From assembly GCA_019232725.1 (NCBI GenBank), contig JAFANK010000230.1, positions 1-6,285 on the forward strand: a stretch of 6,285 nucleotides of DNA. Reading direction: 5' to 3'. Both the position numbers and the translations under genes were made by a program. Positions within the stretch are counted from its first letter, which is position 1, and each line of letters opens with the position of its first letter. Under the pieces are notes generated by a model. That model ran no database searches. It saw only the letters and a list, made by a program, of their open reading frames with translations, and was not told where the DNA came from. Origin of the DNA: Vulcanimicrobiota bacterium (GTDB lineage: Bacteria > Vulcanimicrobiota > Vulcanimicrobiia > Eremiobacterales > Eremiobacteraceae). Positions 1 to 5,773 of this stretch are shown one piece after another.

Positions 1-1735
1 CGAGCGGCGGCGATGCCAAGTAGTTCGCGCGAACGAGGGGATGGATGCGGCCTTCGAAATTGCGATTGCCCGAAAGCACAGCGCACGCGACGAGCTCGTG
101 CTCCGTGATGCAGTTCGCGATAGGCTCATCCAGCGGACCGCTATTGCCGATGCAGGTCGTGCAACCATAGCCAACCGTGTAAAACCCAAGTTGCTCGAGA
201 TACTTCGTGAGCCCGGCCTTCTGCAGATACTCGGTCACGACTTGAGAGCCGGGTGCAAGGCTTGTCTTCACCCACGGCTTGGAGCGCAGCCCCTTTTCCA
301 CGGCTTTTTTCGCGAGCAGACCGGCCCCGATCATGACGCTCGGGTTTGACGTGTTCGTGCAGCTTGTGATCGCCGCGATGACGACGGCTCCATCGTGTAG
401 CTCGAGGTTGTCGCCGCTTGCGCCGACGTAGCTCGCCCTACGCCGGATGCTCGGCACGGTCGCAACGCCGCCGCCCTCACCGACCATGCGCTCGACGGCC
501 TGCACTGGCGTCCGCACAGGACCGCGGCCTTTGACAAACGCCTCGAGGGCGCTCTCAAACGAGCTCTTCGCGATGCGTAGCGGCACGCGGTCTTGTGGTC
601 GCTTCGGACCGGCAAGGGACGGTTCGACTGAACCAAGATCGAGTTCGAGCACGTCGGTGAACAACGGATCGGGCGAGGCATCCGTGCGGAACAGCCCTTG
701 AGCTTGCGCGTAAGCCCGCACGAGTTCGAGATGCGACTCCGAACGCCCGGTCAGCTTCAAGTACTCAAGCGTCGCGTCATCGATCGGAAAGATCGCGCAC
801 GTCGAGCCATATTCGGGCGACATGTTGCCGATGGTCGCGCGATCGGCCACCGAGAGCGCGCTCAGGCCTGGGCCGAAGAACTCGACGAACTTGTTGACGA
901 CGCCGCGCTTGCGCAGCATCTCCGTCACGGTAAGCACGAGATCGGTGGCGGTAGATCCATCGGGAAGTCGCCCGGTGAGCCGAAAACCGATGACCTCCGG
1001 CACGAGCATGGTCAGCGGCTGGCCGAGCATCGCCGCTTCGGCTTCAATGCCGCCCACGCCCCAGCCGAGCACGCCGAGCCCGTTCACCATGGTCGTGTGC
1101 GAGTCGGTGCCGACGAGCGTGTCAGGATAGGCAAGCGTCTCGCCCTCGCGCCGTTCTTCGACGACCACACGCGCGAGATACTCGAGGTTCACTTGGTGCA
1201 CGATGCCGGTATCGGGCGGCAAAACCGCAAAGCGGTTGACCGATTGCTGCGCCCATTTTATCAGTTCGTAGCGTTCCCGATTGCGTTCGAACTCGAGATC
1301 TGCGTTGATCCGAAACGCGCCGATGTTGCCCCATGCATCCACCTGCACGGAGTGATCGATGACGAGTTCAACATCTTGCAGCGGGTTGATGTGCTTGGGG
1401 TCGCCGCCGAGGCGGGCCATCGCGTCGCGCATCGCGGCGATGTCGACGACAGCGGGAACGCCGGTGAAATCTTGCAGGAGCACGCGAGCTGGCTGCATGG
1501 CGATGTTGGTCGCACGCACGTGTTTCGGGTGCCACGAAGCAAGTGCTTCGATGTGCGCCGCGGTGACCGACCGCCCGTCTTCGCGCCGCAGCAGGTTTTC
1601 CAGCAGCACCTTGAGCGAGAACGGAAGCTGGGATGGATGGCCGATGCCGGCGCGCTCGAGTACGGGCAAGCTGTAATACGCCACTGTGCGGTCGCCGGCC
1701 GCGAACGTCGCCTTGGTTTTAAATGTGTCCATCAT
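1..1735 (-). CDS. acnA: Aconitate hydratase AcnA (IRP1-like aconitase), C-terminus beyond window
   Basis: Cytoplasmic [4Fe-4S] enzyme that interconverts citrate and isocitrate through cis-aconitate in the TCA cycle. I translated 578 residues from the minus strand with no stop; the frame runs off the left edge. Family motifs appear in the expected order: DHSVQVD (127-133), VGTDSHTTMVNGLGVLGWGVGG (208-229 region), a PEYGSTC segment near 307-313, TSCTNTSNP (457-465), GYGCTTCIGNSGPL (522-534 region) and VLSGNRNFEGR (553-563). Cys459, Cys525 and Cys528 sit where the cluster ligands belong. The family is usually about 890-900 residues, so roughly 320 residues, essentially the mobile swivel domain, are missing only because of the window edge. 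The start is a tandem ATG-ATG (1735 or 1732), with a modest GAAGG eight bases upstream of the first. It lies 42 bases after icd on the same strand, so co-transcription is likely. AcnA rather than AcnB is clear from domain order and motifs. Confidence 0.97.
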   Translation of the reverse strand, partial: MMDTFKTKATFAAGDRTVAYYSLPVLERAGIGHPSQLPFSLKVLLENLLRREDGRSVTAAHIEALASWHPKHVRATNIAMQPARVLLQDFTGVPAVVDIAAMRDAMARLGGDPKHINPLQDVELVIDHSVQVDAWGNIGAFRINADLEFERNRERYELIKWAQQSVNRFAVLPPDTGIVHQVNLEYLARVVVEERREGETLAYPDTLVGTDSHTTMVNGLGVLGWGVGGIEAEAAMLGQPLTMLVPEVIGFRLTGRLPDGSTATDLVLTVTEMLRKRGVVNKFVEFFGPGLSALSVADRATIGNMSPEYGSTCAIFPIDDATLEYLKLTGRSESHLELVRAYAQAQGLFRTDASPDPLFTDVLELDLGSVEPSLAGPKRPQDRVPLRIAKSSFESALEAFVKGRGPVRTPVQAVERMVGEGGGVATVPSIRRRASYVGASGDNLELHDGAVVIAAITSCTNTSNPSVMIGAGLLAKKAVEKGLRSKPWVKTSLAPGSQVVTEYLQKAGLTKYLEQLGFYTVGYGCTTCIGNSGPLDEPIANCITEHELVACAVLSGNRNFEGRIHPLVRANYLASPPL

Positions 1736-1777
1736 TGTGAGCGCCTTCGGCGTGCAACGCGTGCGGTCCGTGCTTGG

Positions 1778-3229
1778 TCAACTTGCTGGTCCGGCCGAGT
1801 AGCCAGGCAAACCGTCGAAATTGTACAGGTGTTCGGTCTTGATGAAATCGTAGCCCGCTTGGTCGATGCGGCGTAAGAGTTCCAACACGTCGCCATGATC
1901 GAACGTGCCGCCGTCTTTGGCCAGATATCGCGCGCGCCAATGGTCGGTGCAAAACGTCTCGGGCAGACCGTTTGGCCACACAACCGTGCCGCGGTTGAAC
2001 ACCGCTTGGAGTCGCGCCCGGTCGCCGCCCAGCGTGGCGAGTGCGGCGCCCAAGTCGTCGGGCTTGCCCTTCGTCCAGTCCAAGTAGACGTCGACGCCGA
2101 CGAGCGTCTTCTTCTGCGGCGCCGCGGCTTTGGTGGCAGCCGCAACTGCTTTGGTCGAGCCTGCCGGACCATATTTCGCTGCGGGCAGGGTGACCGGCGT
2201 CTGCCCCATACGGGCGACCACCGCGCGTGCAAATTCGCTCGTGCCTACTTTTTCGCGGCTGACGCCTTCCTTATAGATGTCATACGTATGAATGCCGTCT
2301 TCGATCGTTTTCAGCCACGCGTTTTGCACGCGCGCGGCGACCTCGATTTGCCCGATATGCAAGAGCATGAGCACCGCGCCTTGCAAGAGGCCTGACGGAT
2401 TGGCAAGGTTCTGACCCGCTCGACGCGGTGCCGAGCCGTGAATGGCCTCGAACATTGCCGCCACATCGCCGATGTTGGCAGAACCCGCGAGCCCGACGGA
2501 ACCGGCGATCTGCGCCGCGACGTCAGAGAGTATGTCACCGTACAGATTAGGCAGCACCAGCACGTCAAACGCCTCCGGCGTGTCGGAGAGCTTGGCCGAG
2601 CCGATGTCGACGATCCAGAACTCGTGCTCGAGATCTGGATACTGTGCGGCGATCTCATCGAAGATCTTATGAAATAAGCCGTCGGTGATCTTGAGGATGT
2701 TGTCCTTGGCGAAACAGGTGACTTTCTTGCGCGCGTTGGCCCTGGCATATTCAAACGCGAAGCGTACGATTTTCTCCGTGCCCGGTCGCGAGATGAGTTT
2801 CAGCGCCTCGGTCATCTGCTGCGTTTGGCGGTACTCGATGCCGCCGTAGACATCTTCTTCGTTCTCGCGCACGATGATGACGTTCATGCCCGGATATTTG
2901 GTCTCGACGAACGGGTAGTACGCGACTGCCGGACGGACGTTTGCATACAGACCGAGCGCGGTGCGCGTGGTCACGTTGAGGCTCTTGTACCCGCCGCCTT
3001 GTGGCGTCGTGATCGGCGCTTTCAAGAACACCCTGGTGCGCCGCAGCGATTCCCAGGCGCTCGGGGCGATGCCGCTGGGGTTGCCCGCAAGGTAGACCTT
3101 CTCACCGATCTCGATCTCTTCGATATCGAGTTGCGCGCCGCCGGCCATGATGATGTCGAGCGTTGCGCGCATGATCTCGGGCCCGATGCCATCGCCGTAG
3201 GCGATCGTGATGGGCGTTTTGTTCGTCAT
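1778..3229 (-). CDS. icd: Isocitrate dehydrogenase, NADP-type, Thermus/Rickettsia-like form with C-terminal extra domain
   Basis: Cytoplasmic oxidative decarboxylation of isocitrate to 2-oxoglutarate, with a divalent metal and probably NADP+. The 483 residues contain GDGIGPEI (12-19), a substrate-binding stretch with Ser83, Asn85, Arg89 and Arg99 (in NVRP), RENEEDVYGGIEY (121-133, with Arg121 and Tyr128), AKDN with the likely catalytic Lys175, and NLYGDILSD with metal-binding Asp232 and Asp236. HGSAP (264-268) begins the cofactor loop, followed by AG and NPSG. An Ala/Lys-rich linker (about 345-373) leads to a separate C-terminal domain (about 374-480, starting VGVDVYLDW), which resembles the extra domain of the 496-residue Thermus thermophilus enzyme and is absent from the short E. 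coli type. The ATG at 3229 has a good AAAGGA five bases upstream. It heads a probable icd-acnA operon. Oddity: the two residues that are usually Lys-Tyr in the NADP-binding loop are Arg269-Arg270. Homoisocitrate or isopropylmalate dehydrogenase is unlikely, given the C-terminal domain and the acnA neighbour. Confidence 0.96.
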   Translation of the reverse strand: MTNKTPITIAYGDGIGPEIMRATLDIIMAGGAQLDIEEIEIGEKVYLAGNPSGIAPSAWESLRRTRVFLKAPITTPQGGGYKSLNVTTRTALGLYANVRPAVAYYPFVETKYPGMNVIIVRENEEDVYGGIEYRQTQQMTEALKLISRPGTEKIVRFAFEYARANARKKVTCFAKDNILKITDGLFHKIFDEIAAQYPDLEHEFWIVDIGSAKLSDTPEAFDVLVLPNLYGDILSDVAAQIAGSVGLAGSANIGDVAAMFEAIHGSAPRRAGQNLANPSGLLQGAVLMLLHIGQIEVAARVQNAWLKTIEDGIHTYDIYKEGVSREKVGTSEFARAVVARMGQTPVTLPAAKYGPAGSTKAVAAATKAAAPQKKTLVGVDVYLDWTKGKPDDLGAALATLGGDRARLQAVFNRGTVVWPNGLPETFCTDHWRARYLAKDGGTFDHGDVLELLRRIDQAGYDFIKTEHLYNFDGLPGYSAGPAS

Positions 3230-3362
3230 AGCGTTCCTTTACGTCACGTCGCTTTTGGTGAGGCAGTTCCGGCCGTTGCGGTCTTTGTTCCTTTGGTGGG
3301 CCCCACCAATGGCGCAGCACAGCAGGGCCGAACGGCCGCGACGGGCAAACTGCGGGCCACTG
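3230..3362. promoter_or_regulatory. Divergent intergenic region between icd-acnA and the plus-strand pair
   Basis: These 133 bases must carry the promoter of icd-acnA (minus strand) and probably that of the plus-strand pair. The only clear element on the icd side is its Shine-Dalgarno (AAAGGA on the minus strand, 3240-3235). I could not identify convincing -35/-10 hexamers on either strand; the region is GC-rich and the sigma factor consensus of this lineage is unknown to me. It contains the palindrome centred on 3301 and an extra copy of that palindrome's half-site at 3255-3260. If the plus-strand gene starts at 3309 rather than 3363, the region shrinks to 79 bases. Confidence 0.6.
3290..3312. 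promoter_or_regulatory. 23-base near-perfect palindrome, candidate operator
   Basis: Two 11-base arms (3290-3300 and 3302-3312) flank a single central base and pair at 10 of 11 positions; the innermost eight pairs (TTGGTGGG against CCCACCAA) are uninterrupted. The half-site TTGGTG also occurs in direct orientation at 3255-3260, 38 bases from the copy at 3293-3298. Position between divergently transcribed genes fits binding by a dimeric regulator acting on one or both. A transcribed hairpin with a three-base loop is also possible, but no T-run follows in either direction, so a terminator is unlikely. No regulator family can be named from the sequence. Confidence 0.45.
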
Positions 3363-3656
3363 ATGAACCAAGGCAACTACGTAGCGGCCTCGTTTCCGCT
3401 TCTGCGCTATGCCACAGGCGCGATCGACTGGTTCCGCAATCAAGCCATCGATGCGAATGCGATAGCGGTCGCGGCGGTCACACCCGACGGAACGATGCGC
3501 GCACCGCAGCGCGGTGATAATTTGCGCAGCGACTTGGAGTGGATCGTCGCGCTTGATTTGAGCAAAGCGCGTATACCGCGCGCCGTCGCAGTGGCCACGT
3601 TCGCGCGTGAGGGCGGCAAGACGCTCGCAAGCGTGCCGAAGATGCCCGCATCGTGA
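3363..3656 (+). CDS. Small protein of unknown function, coupled to the kinase-like gene
   Basis: I do not recognise this 97-residue protein with confidence. By eye its predicted secondary structure is strand (NYVAASF, 5-11), helix (12-29), strand (AIAVAAV, 33-39), a polar loop (40-55), strand (DLEWIVALD, 57-65), helix (72-86) and a short strand (87-91). This beta-alpha-beta-beta-alpha-beta order is that of a ferredoxin-like fold. The first 40 residues faintly resemble the YflT-like general stress protein module; that is a weak impression only. There is no signal peptide or membrane segment. Its stop overlaps the next gene's GTG start by four bases (GTGA, 3653-3656), a strong sign that both are translated. 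Start is uncertain: ATG 3363 begins just before the first strand but has no good Shine-Dalgarno; ATG 3309 has GGTGGG upstream and would add 18 basic, low-complexity residues, but it falls inside the palindrome. Confidence 0.7.
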   Translation: MNQGNYVAASFPLLRYATGAIDWFRNQAIDANAIAVAAVTPDGTMRAPQRGDNLRSDLEWIVALDLSKARIPRAVAVATFAREGGKTLASVPKMPAS

Positions 3657-4276
3657 TCGTCGCCATCGGGCGTGAGCTCGGGTCTGGCGGACGCGAGGTG
3701 GGCGAGTTGATCGCCGAACGCCTGGGCGTCGAGCTGCTCGACAAACAGATCGTGGATCTGGTCGCCGCGCGGCTAGGCGCGCCTGCTTCCTACGTCGAGG
3801 CACATGATGAGCACGTGGAAGGGTTCGTCGACCGGCTTTTCCGCGTCATCACCTCGGCGTATCCCGAGGCGTATGCGGCCGAAGGAATCCCGGATTGGTC
3901 AGAAGAGCGACTGGTCGAGCTTACTGGTAGCATCATCAAAGAGCACGCCGCCACGCATTCGCTCGTCGTGATCGGTCGCGGCGCGCCGCTGTTGCTGCGT
4001 GACCGGCGCGACGCCGTTCGGGCGTTCATCACAGCGCCCTTCGACGTGCGCGTGCAGCGCGTGCAAGCCCGCACAGGGTGTGCGCTTGACTTCGCCGCGC
4101 GCGAGGTGAAAAAATCCGACCAGCATCGGCTCGCCTACATGCGCCAGCATTACAACGTGGATTGGCGCGATCCCGGACTCTACGATATCGTGCTCAACAC
4201 GGAGCATCTTTCGCCGGAGGCCGCTGCCGAAATGATCATCGCCGCCGGCAATCGTTTGCCGGTCGCATCGCGGTGA
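3653..4276 (+). CDS. Cytidylate kinase-like family protein (P-loop, AAK6-like)
   Basis: A 207-residue P-loop protein resembling the cytidylate kinase-like family, which is related to, but distinct from, genuine Cmk. Visible signatures: an N-terminal strand and atypical nucleotide-binding loop GRELGSGGREVG (6-17), the following LLDKQIVDLVAARLG (28-42), a hydrophobic strand with a glycine turn LVVIGRGAPLLL (104-115), an arginine-rich helix (133-140), and the C-terminal block with KKSDQHRLAYMRQHY (153-167), DW (170-171) and YDIVLNT (177-183), which matches the family's lid and final strand. The true substrate is unknown; members are often annotated as cytidylate kinase on fold alone. The start is GTG at 3653, overlapping the previous stop. 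I see no strong Shine-Dalgarno, so re-initiation by ribosomes leaving the upstream gene is likely. It converges on the M16 peptidase gene, with 32 bases between stop codons. Confidence 0.88.
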   Translation: MIVAIGRELGSGGREVGELIAERLGVELLDKQIVDLVAARLGAPASYVEAHDEHVEGFVDRLFRVITSAYPEAYAAEGIPDWSEERLVELTGSIIKEHAATHSLVVIGRGAPLLLRDRRDAVRAFITAPFDVRVQRVQARTGCALDFAAREVKKSDQHRLAYMRQHYNVDWRDPGLYDIVLNTEHLSPEAAAEMIIAAGNRLPVASR

Positions 4277-4280
4277 CGCA

Positions 4281-4307
4281 CCACGTAGAACGTTAAGAAC
4301 GTCGTGG
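4281..4307. terminator. Weak hairpin between convergent genes, possible bidirectional terminator
   Basis: An inner stem of five pairs (4290-4294 with 4298-4302, loop AAG) is stacked on an outer stem of five pairs (4281-4285 with 4303-4307), with a four-base bulge (4286-4289) on one side. It fills nearly all of the 32-base gap between the stop codons of the kinase-like gene and the M16 peptidase. There is no T-run on either side, so intrinsic termination is only a possibility suggested by position. Confidence 0.3.
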
Positions 4308-4308
4308 G

Positions 4309-5610
4309 TTAGGAGCGGACGACAGCGAGCGCTGGGCCGGCGCCGATCGCGCACACCGCAGCGCTATCCCAACGCAGCCGTTCGCGCAAAAACGCGTTGA
4401 ACTCGCGGGCGCCGATCCGCTGGAGCTGCGCCAGCTCCTCGCTCGGCGTCACGAGCTTTTGATCGAAGAGCGCGAGCTCCGCGTACCGTGCGGCATTGGA
4501 CATGTTCCACTCCGCCATCAGATCGATCTGTGCGCTCAGCGCATCTTTGCCGCGTGCGACCTCGTCGCGCGAAAAACCGCGCTCGACCGTGCCGGCCAAA
4601 ATCGCCTTCGTTTCGCGCATGGCTGTCACGGCGCGTCCTCGTCCGACCGCTGCCATGGCACTCATCACGCCGACTTGCGAATAGAAATCGAGCGTGGCAT
4701 AGACGTCGTAGGCCAAGCCAAGCCGCTCGCGCAGACCATCCCACAGCCGGCTGCCGTCACCGTCACCGATGAGCGTTTGCGCAAGCTGCGTCTTCAGGAC
4801 AGCATCCTGACCATCCGGATATGACGGTGTCGTCGTGGAGATCGAGAACCATACTTGCTGGCTGTTCGCACGGCGCAACACCTTCGAACGACGGCTATGC
4901 CGCACTTCGAGGGTTCGCGGATCGATCCACGGCCGCCGCGGCATGCGGGCCTGCGCTGTGCTGCGCCACTCGCCGAAGAAACGCTCAGCGAGCGCGATCA
5001 TCTCGTCAGTGGAGAGCGGGCCTGCCATGCTCAGCACTGAGTTGTGCGGATGGAAGTACCGGCGATGGTAATTGCGGATATGATTGCGAGTGATCTCACG
5101 GACGCTTGCCGGCGTGCCACCGGTGTCGCGGCCCATCGGGTGCTTCCCCCAGATCGTCTCGTCGGCCAGTGTCTCGATGCGTTTGCTTGGATCGACGTCG
5201 CAATCTCGTAGCTCCTCGATGACTACCTGACGTTCGGTCTCAAGGTCTGCCCCGTCAAACCTCGGCCGCTGGACGACGCTTGCGACCAGGCGTAGGGCTT
5301 CCTCGGCCTTGCGCATCGGAACGGTGCCGGCGATGGAGATGATCTCTTTGCTCGTCGTCGGATCGAAGCGGTTACCGCAACGCTGCATGGTGGCGGCGAT
5401 GTCGCTGCGCGTGAAATCTTCCGTCGACTTGAAGATGAGATGTTCGAGGAAGTGGGCCAGGCCGGGCGTCTTCGGCGGATCGTACACGGAGCCGGCATGT
5501 ACCGCCAAGGCGATGCTGAGACTGCGGGCGTTGGGCATCGACGTCGCGACAACTCGAAGCCCGTTGCTCAGCCTGACGAGGGCGGGCGTTGGATCGGGTT
5601 GGCGGCGCAT
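4309..5610 (-). CDS. M16 family zinc metallopeptidase (PqqL/processing-peptidase-like, single-domain-pair form)
   Basis: A 433-residue protein of the pitrilysin/mitochondrial processing peptidase family (M16B size class). The inverted zinc motif HFLEH (53-57) supplies His53, His57 and catalytic Glu56; Glu133 in ERQVVIEEL (126-134), 76 residues on, is in the right place for the third ligand. The N-terminal domain continues to about 215 with the typical YHRRYFHPHNSVLSMAG stretch (181-197). The C-terminal domain carries GDGDGSRLWDGLRERLGLAY (282-301); its Arg296 and Tyr301 correspond to the R/Y pair that in two-subunit enzymes lies on the partner. Having both motifs in one chain suggests a homodimer rather than an obligate heterodimer. 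No signal peptide is evident, so it probably acts in the cytoplasm, likely on peptides. No other in-frame start codon lies between an upstream stop (TAG) and ATG 5610; the nearest AGGA is about 14 bases away, which is far. No partner M16 gene is visible nearby. Specific substrate cannot be told. Confidence 0.93.
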   Translation of the reverse strand: MRRQPDPTPALVRLSNGLRVVATSMPNARSLSIALAVHAGSVYDPPKTPGLAHFLEHLIFKSTEDFTRSDIAATMQRCGNRFDPTTSKEIISIAGTVPMRKAEEALRLVASVVQRPRFDGADLETERQVVIEELRDCDVDPSKRIETLADETIWGKHPMGRDTGGTPASVREITRNHIRNYHRRYFHPHNSVLSMAGPLSTDEMIALAERFFGEWRSTAQARMPRRPWIDPRTLEVRHSRRSKVLRRANSQQVWFSISTTTPSYPDGQDAVLKTQLAQTLIGDGDGSRLWDGLRERLGLAYDVYATLDFYSQVGVMSAMAAVGRGRAVTAMRETKAILAGTVERGFSRDEVARGKDALSAQIDLMAEWNMSNAARYAELALFDQKLVTPSEELAQLQRIGAREFNAFLRERLRWDSAAVCAIGAGPALAVVRS

Positions 5611-5773
5611 GGCGGCGTGGGCTTTCCTGGGGTCGAGGGTGATGAGCGGGCGTGGGTCCTATCACGCGCCCGGACTGGAAGTATTCGACGGGTCCCCTCC
5701 TGGTCCGCGCGCTCAAGGGACGAAGTTATAAGGGGGGACGTCCCGTCTAGGGGATTCTTTACAGTCGGCTGGC
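5611..5773. other. Intergenic gap between propeller gene and M16 peptidase gene
   Basis: These 163 bases separate two minus-strand genes and presumably hold the M16 promoter and the end of the propeller transcript. On the minus strand a TATAAC (5730-5725) could be a -10 element, but there is no recognisable -35 about 17 bases before it, so this is weak. A perfect 10-base palindrome GGGACGTCCC lies at 5735-5744, just upstream of that TATAAC in the minus direction. I see no convincing Rho-independent terminator and no small open reading frame worth calling. Confidence 0.4.
5735..5744. repeat. 10-base perfect palindrome upstream of the M16 gene
   Basis: GGGACGTCCC is self-complementary over all ten bases and does not extend further. 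In a GC-rich genome a 10-base palindrome can occur by chance. Its place beside the only AT-rich patch of the gap makes a regulator-binding site conceivable. No hairpin of useful size can form from it because there is no loop. Confidence 0.25.

Noticed and set aside
698..1876. Long plus-strand open frame (392 codons) across the aconitase gene
   Set aside because: It is antisense to acnA, whose minus-strand translation carries all aconitase motifs. The plus-strand product is rich in His, Arg, Ala and Asp with no recognisable domain, as expected of a shadow frame in GC-rich DNA.
3290..3312. Palindrome as a Rho-independent terminator
   Set aside because: No T-run follows it on either strand and it lies between divergent genes, where a terminator is not expected.
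3207..3362. Longer N-terminus for the small plus-strand protein, giving an apparent membrane helix
   Set aside because: A start at 3207 would overlap the icd start codon and its Shine-Dalgarno. The hydrophobic stretch is encoded by intergenic bases and has no ribosome site, so the helix is probably accidental.
2825..3517. Plus-strand open frame of 230 codons across the start of icd
   Set aside because: It is antisense to the conserved N-terminal part of isocitrate dehydrogenase and crosses into the divergent region in a different frame from the supported small gene.
3102..3803. Minus-strand open frame of 233 codons spanning icd start and both plus-strand genes
   Set aside because: It is very rich in Arg, has no domain-like pattern, and conflicts with three better supported genes.
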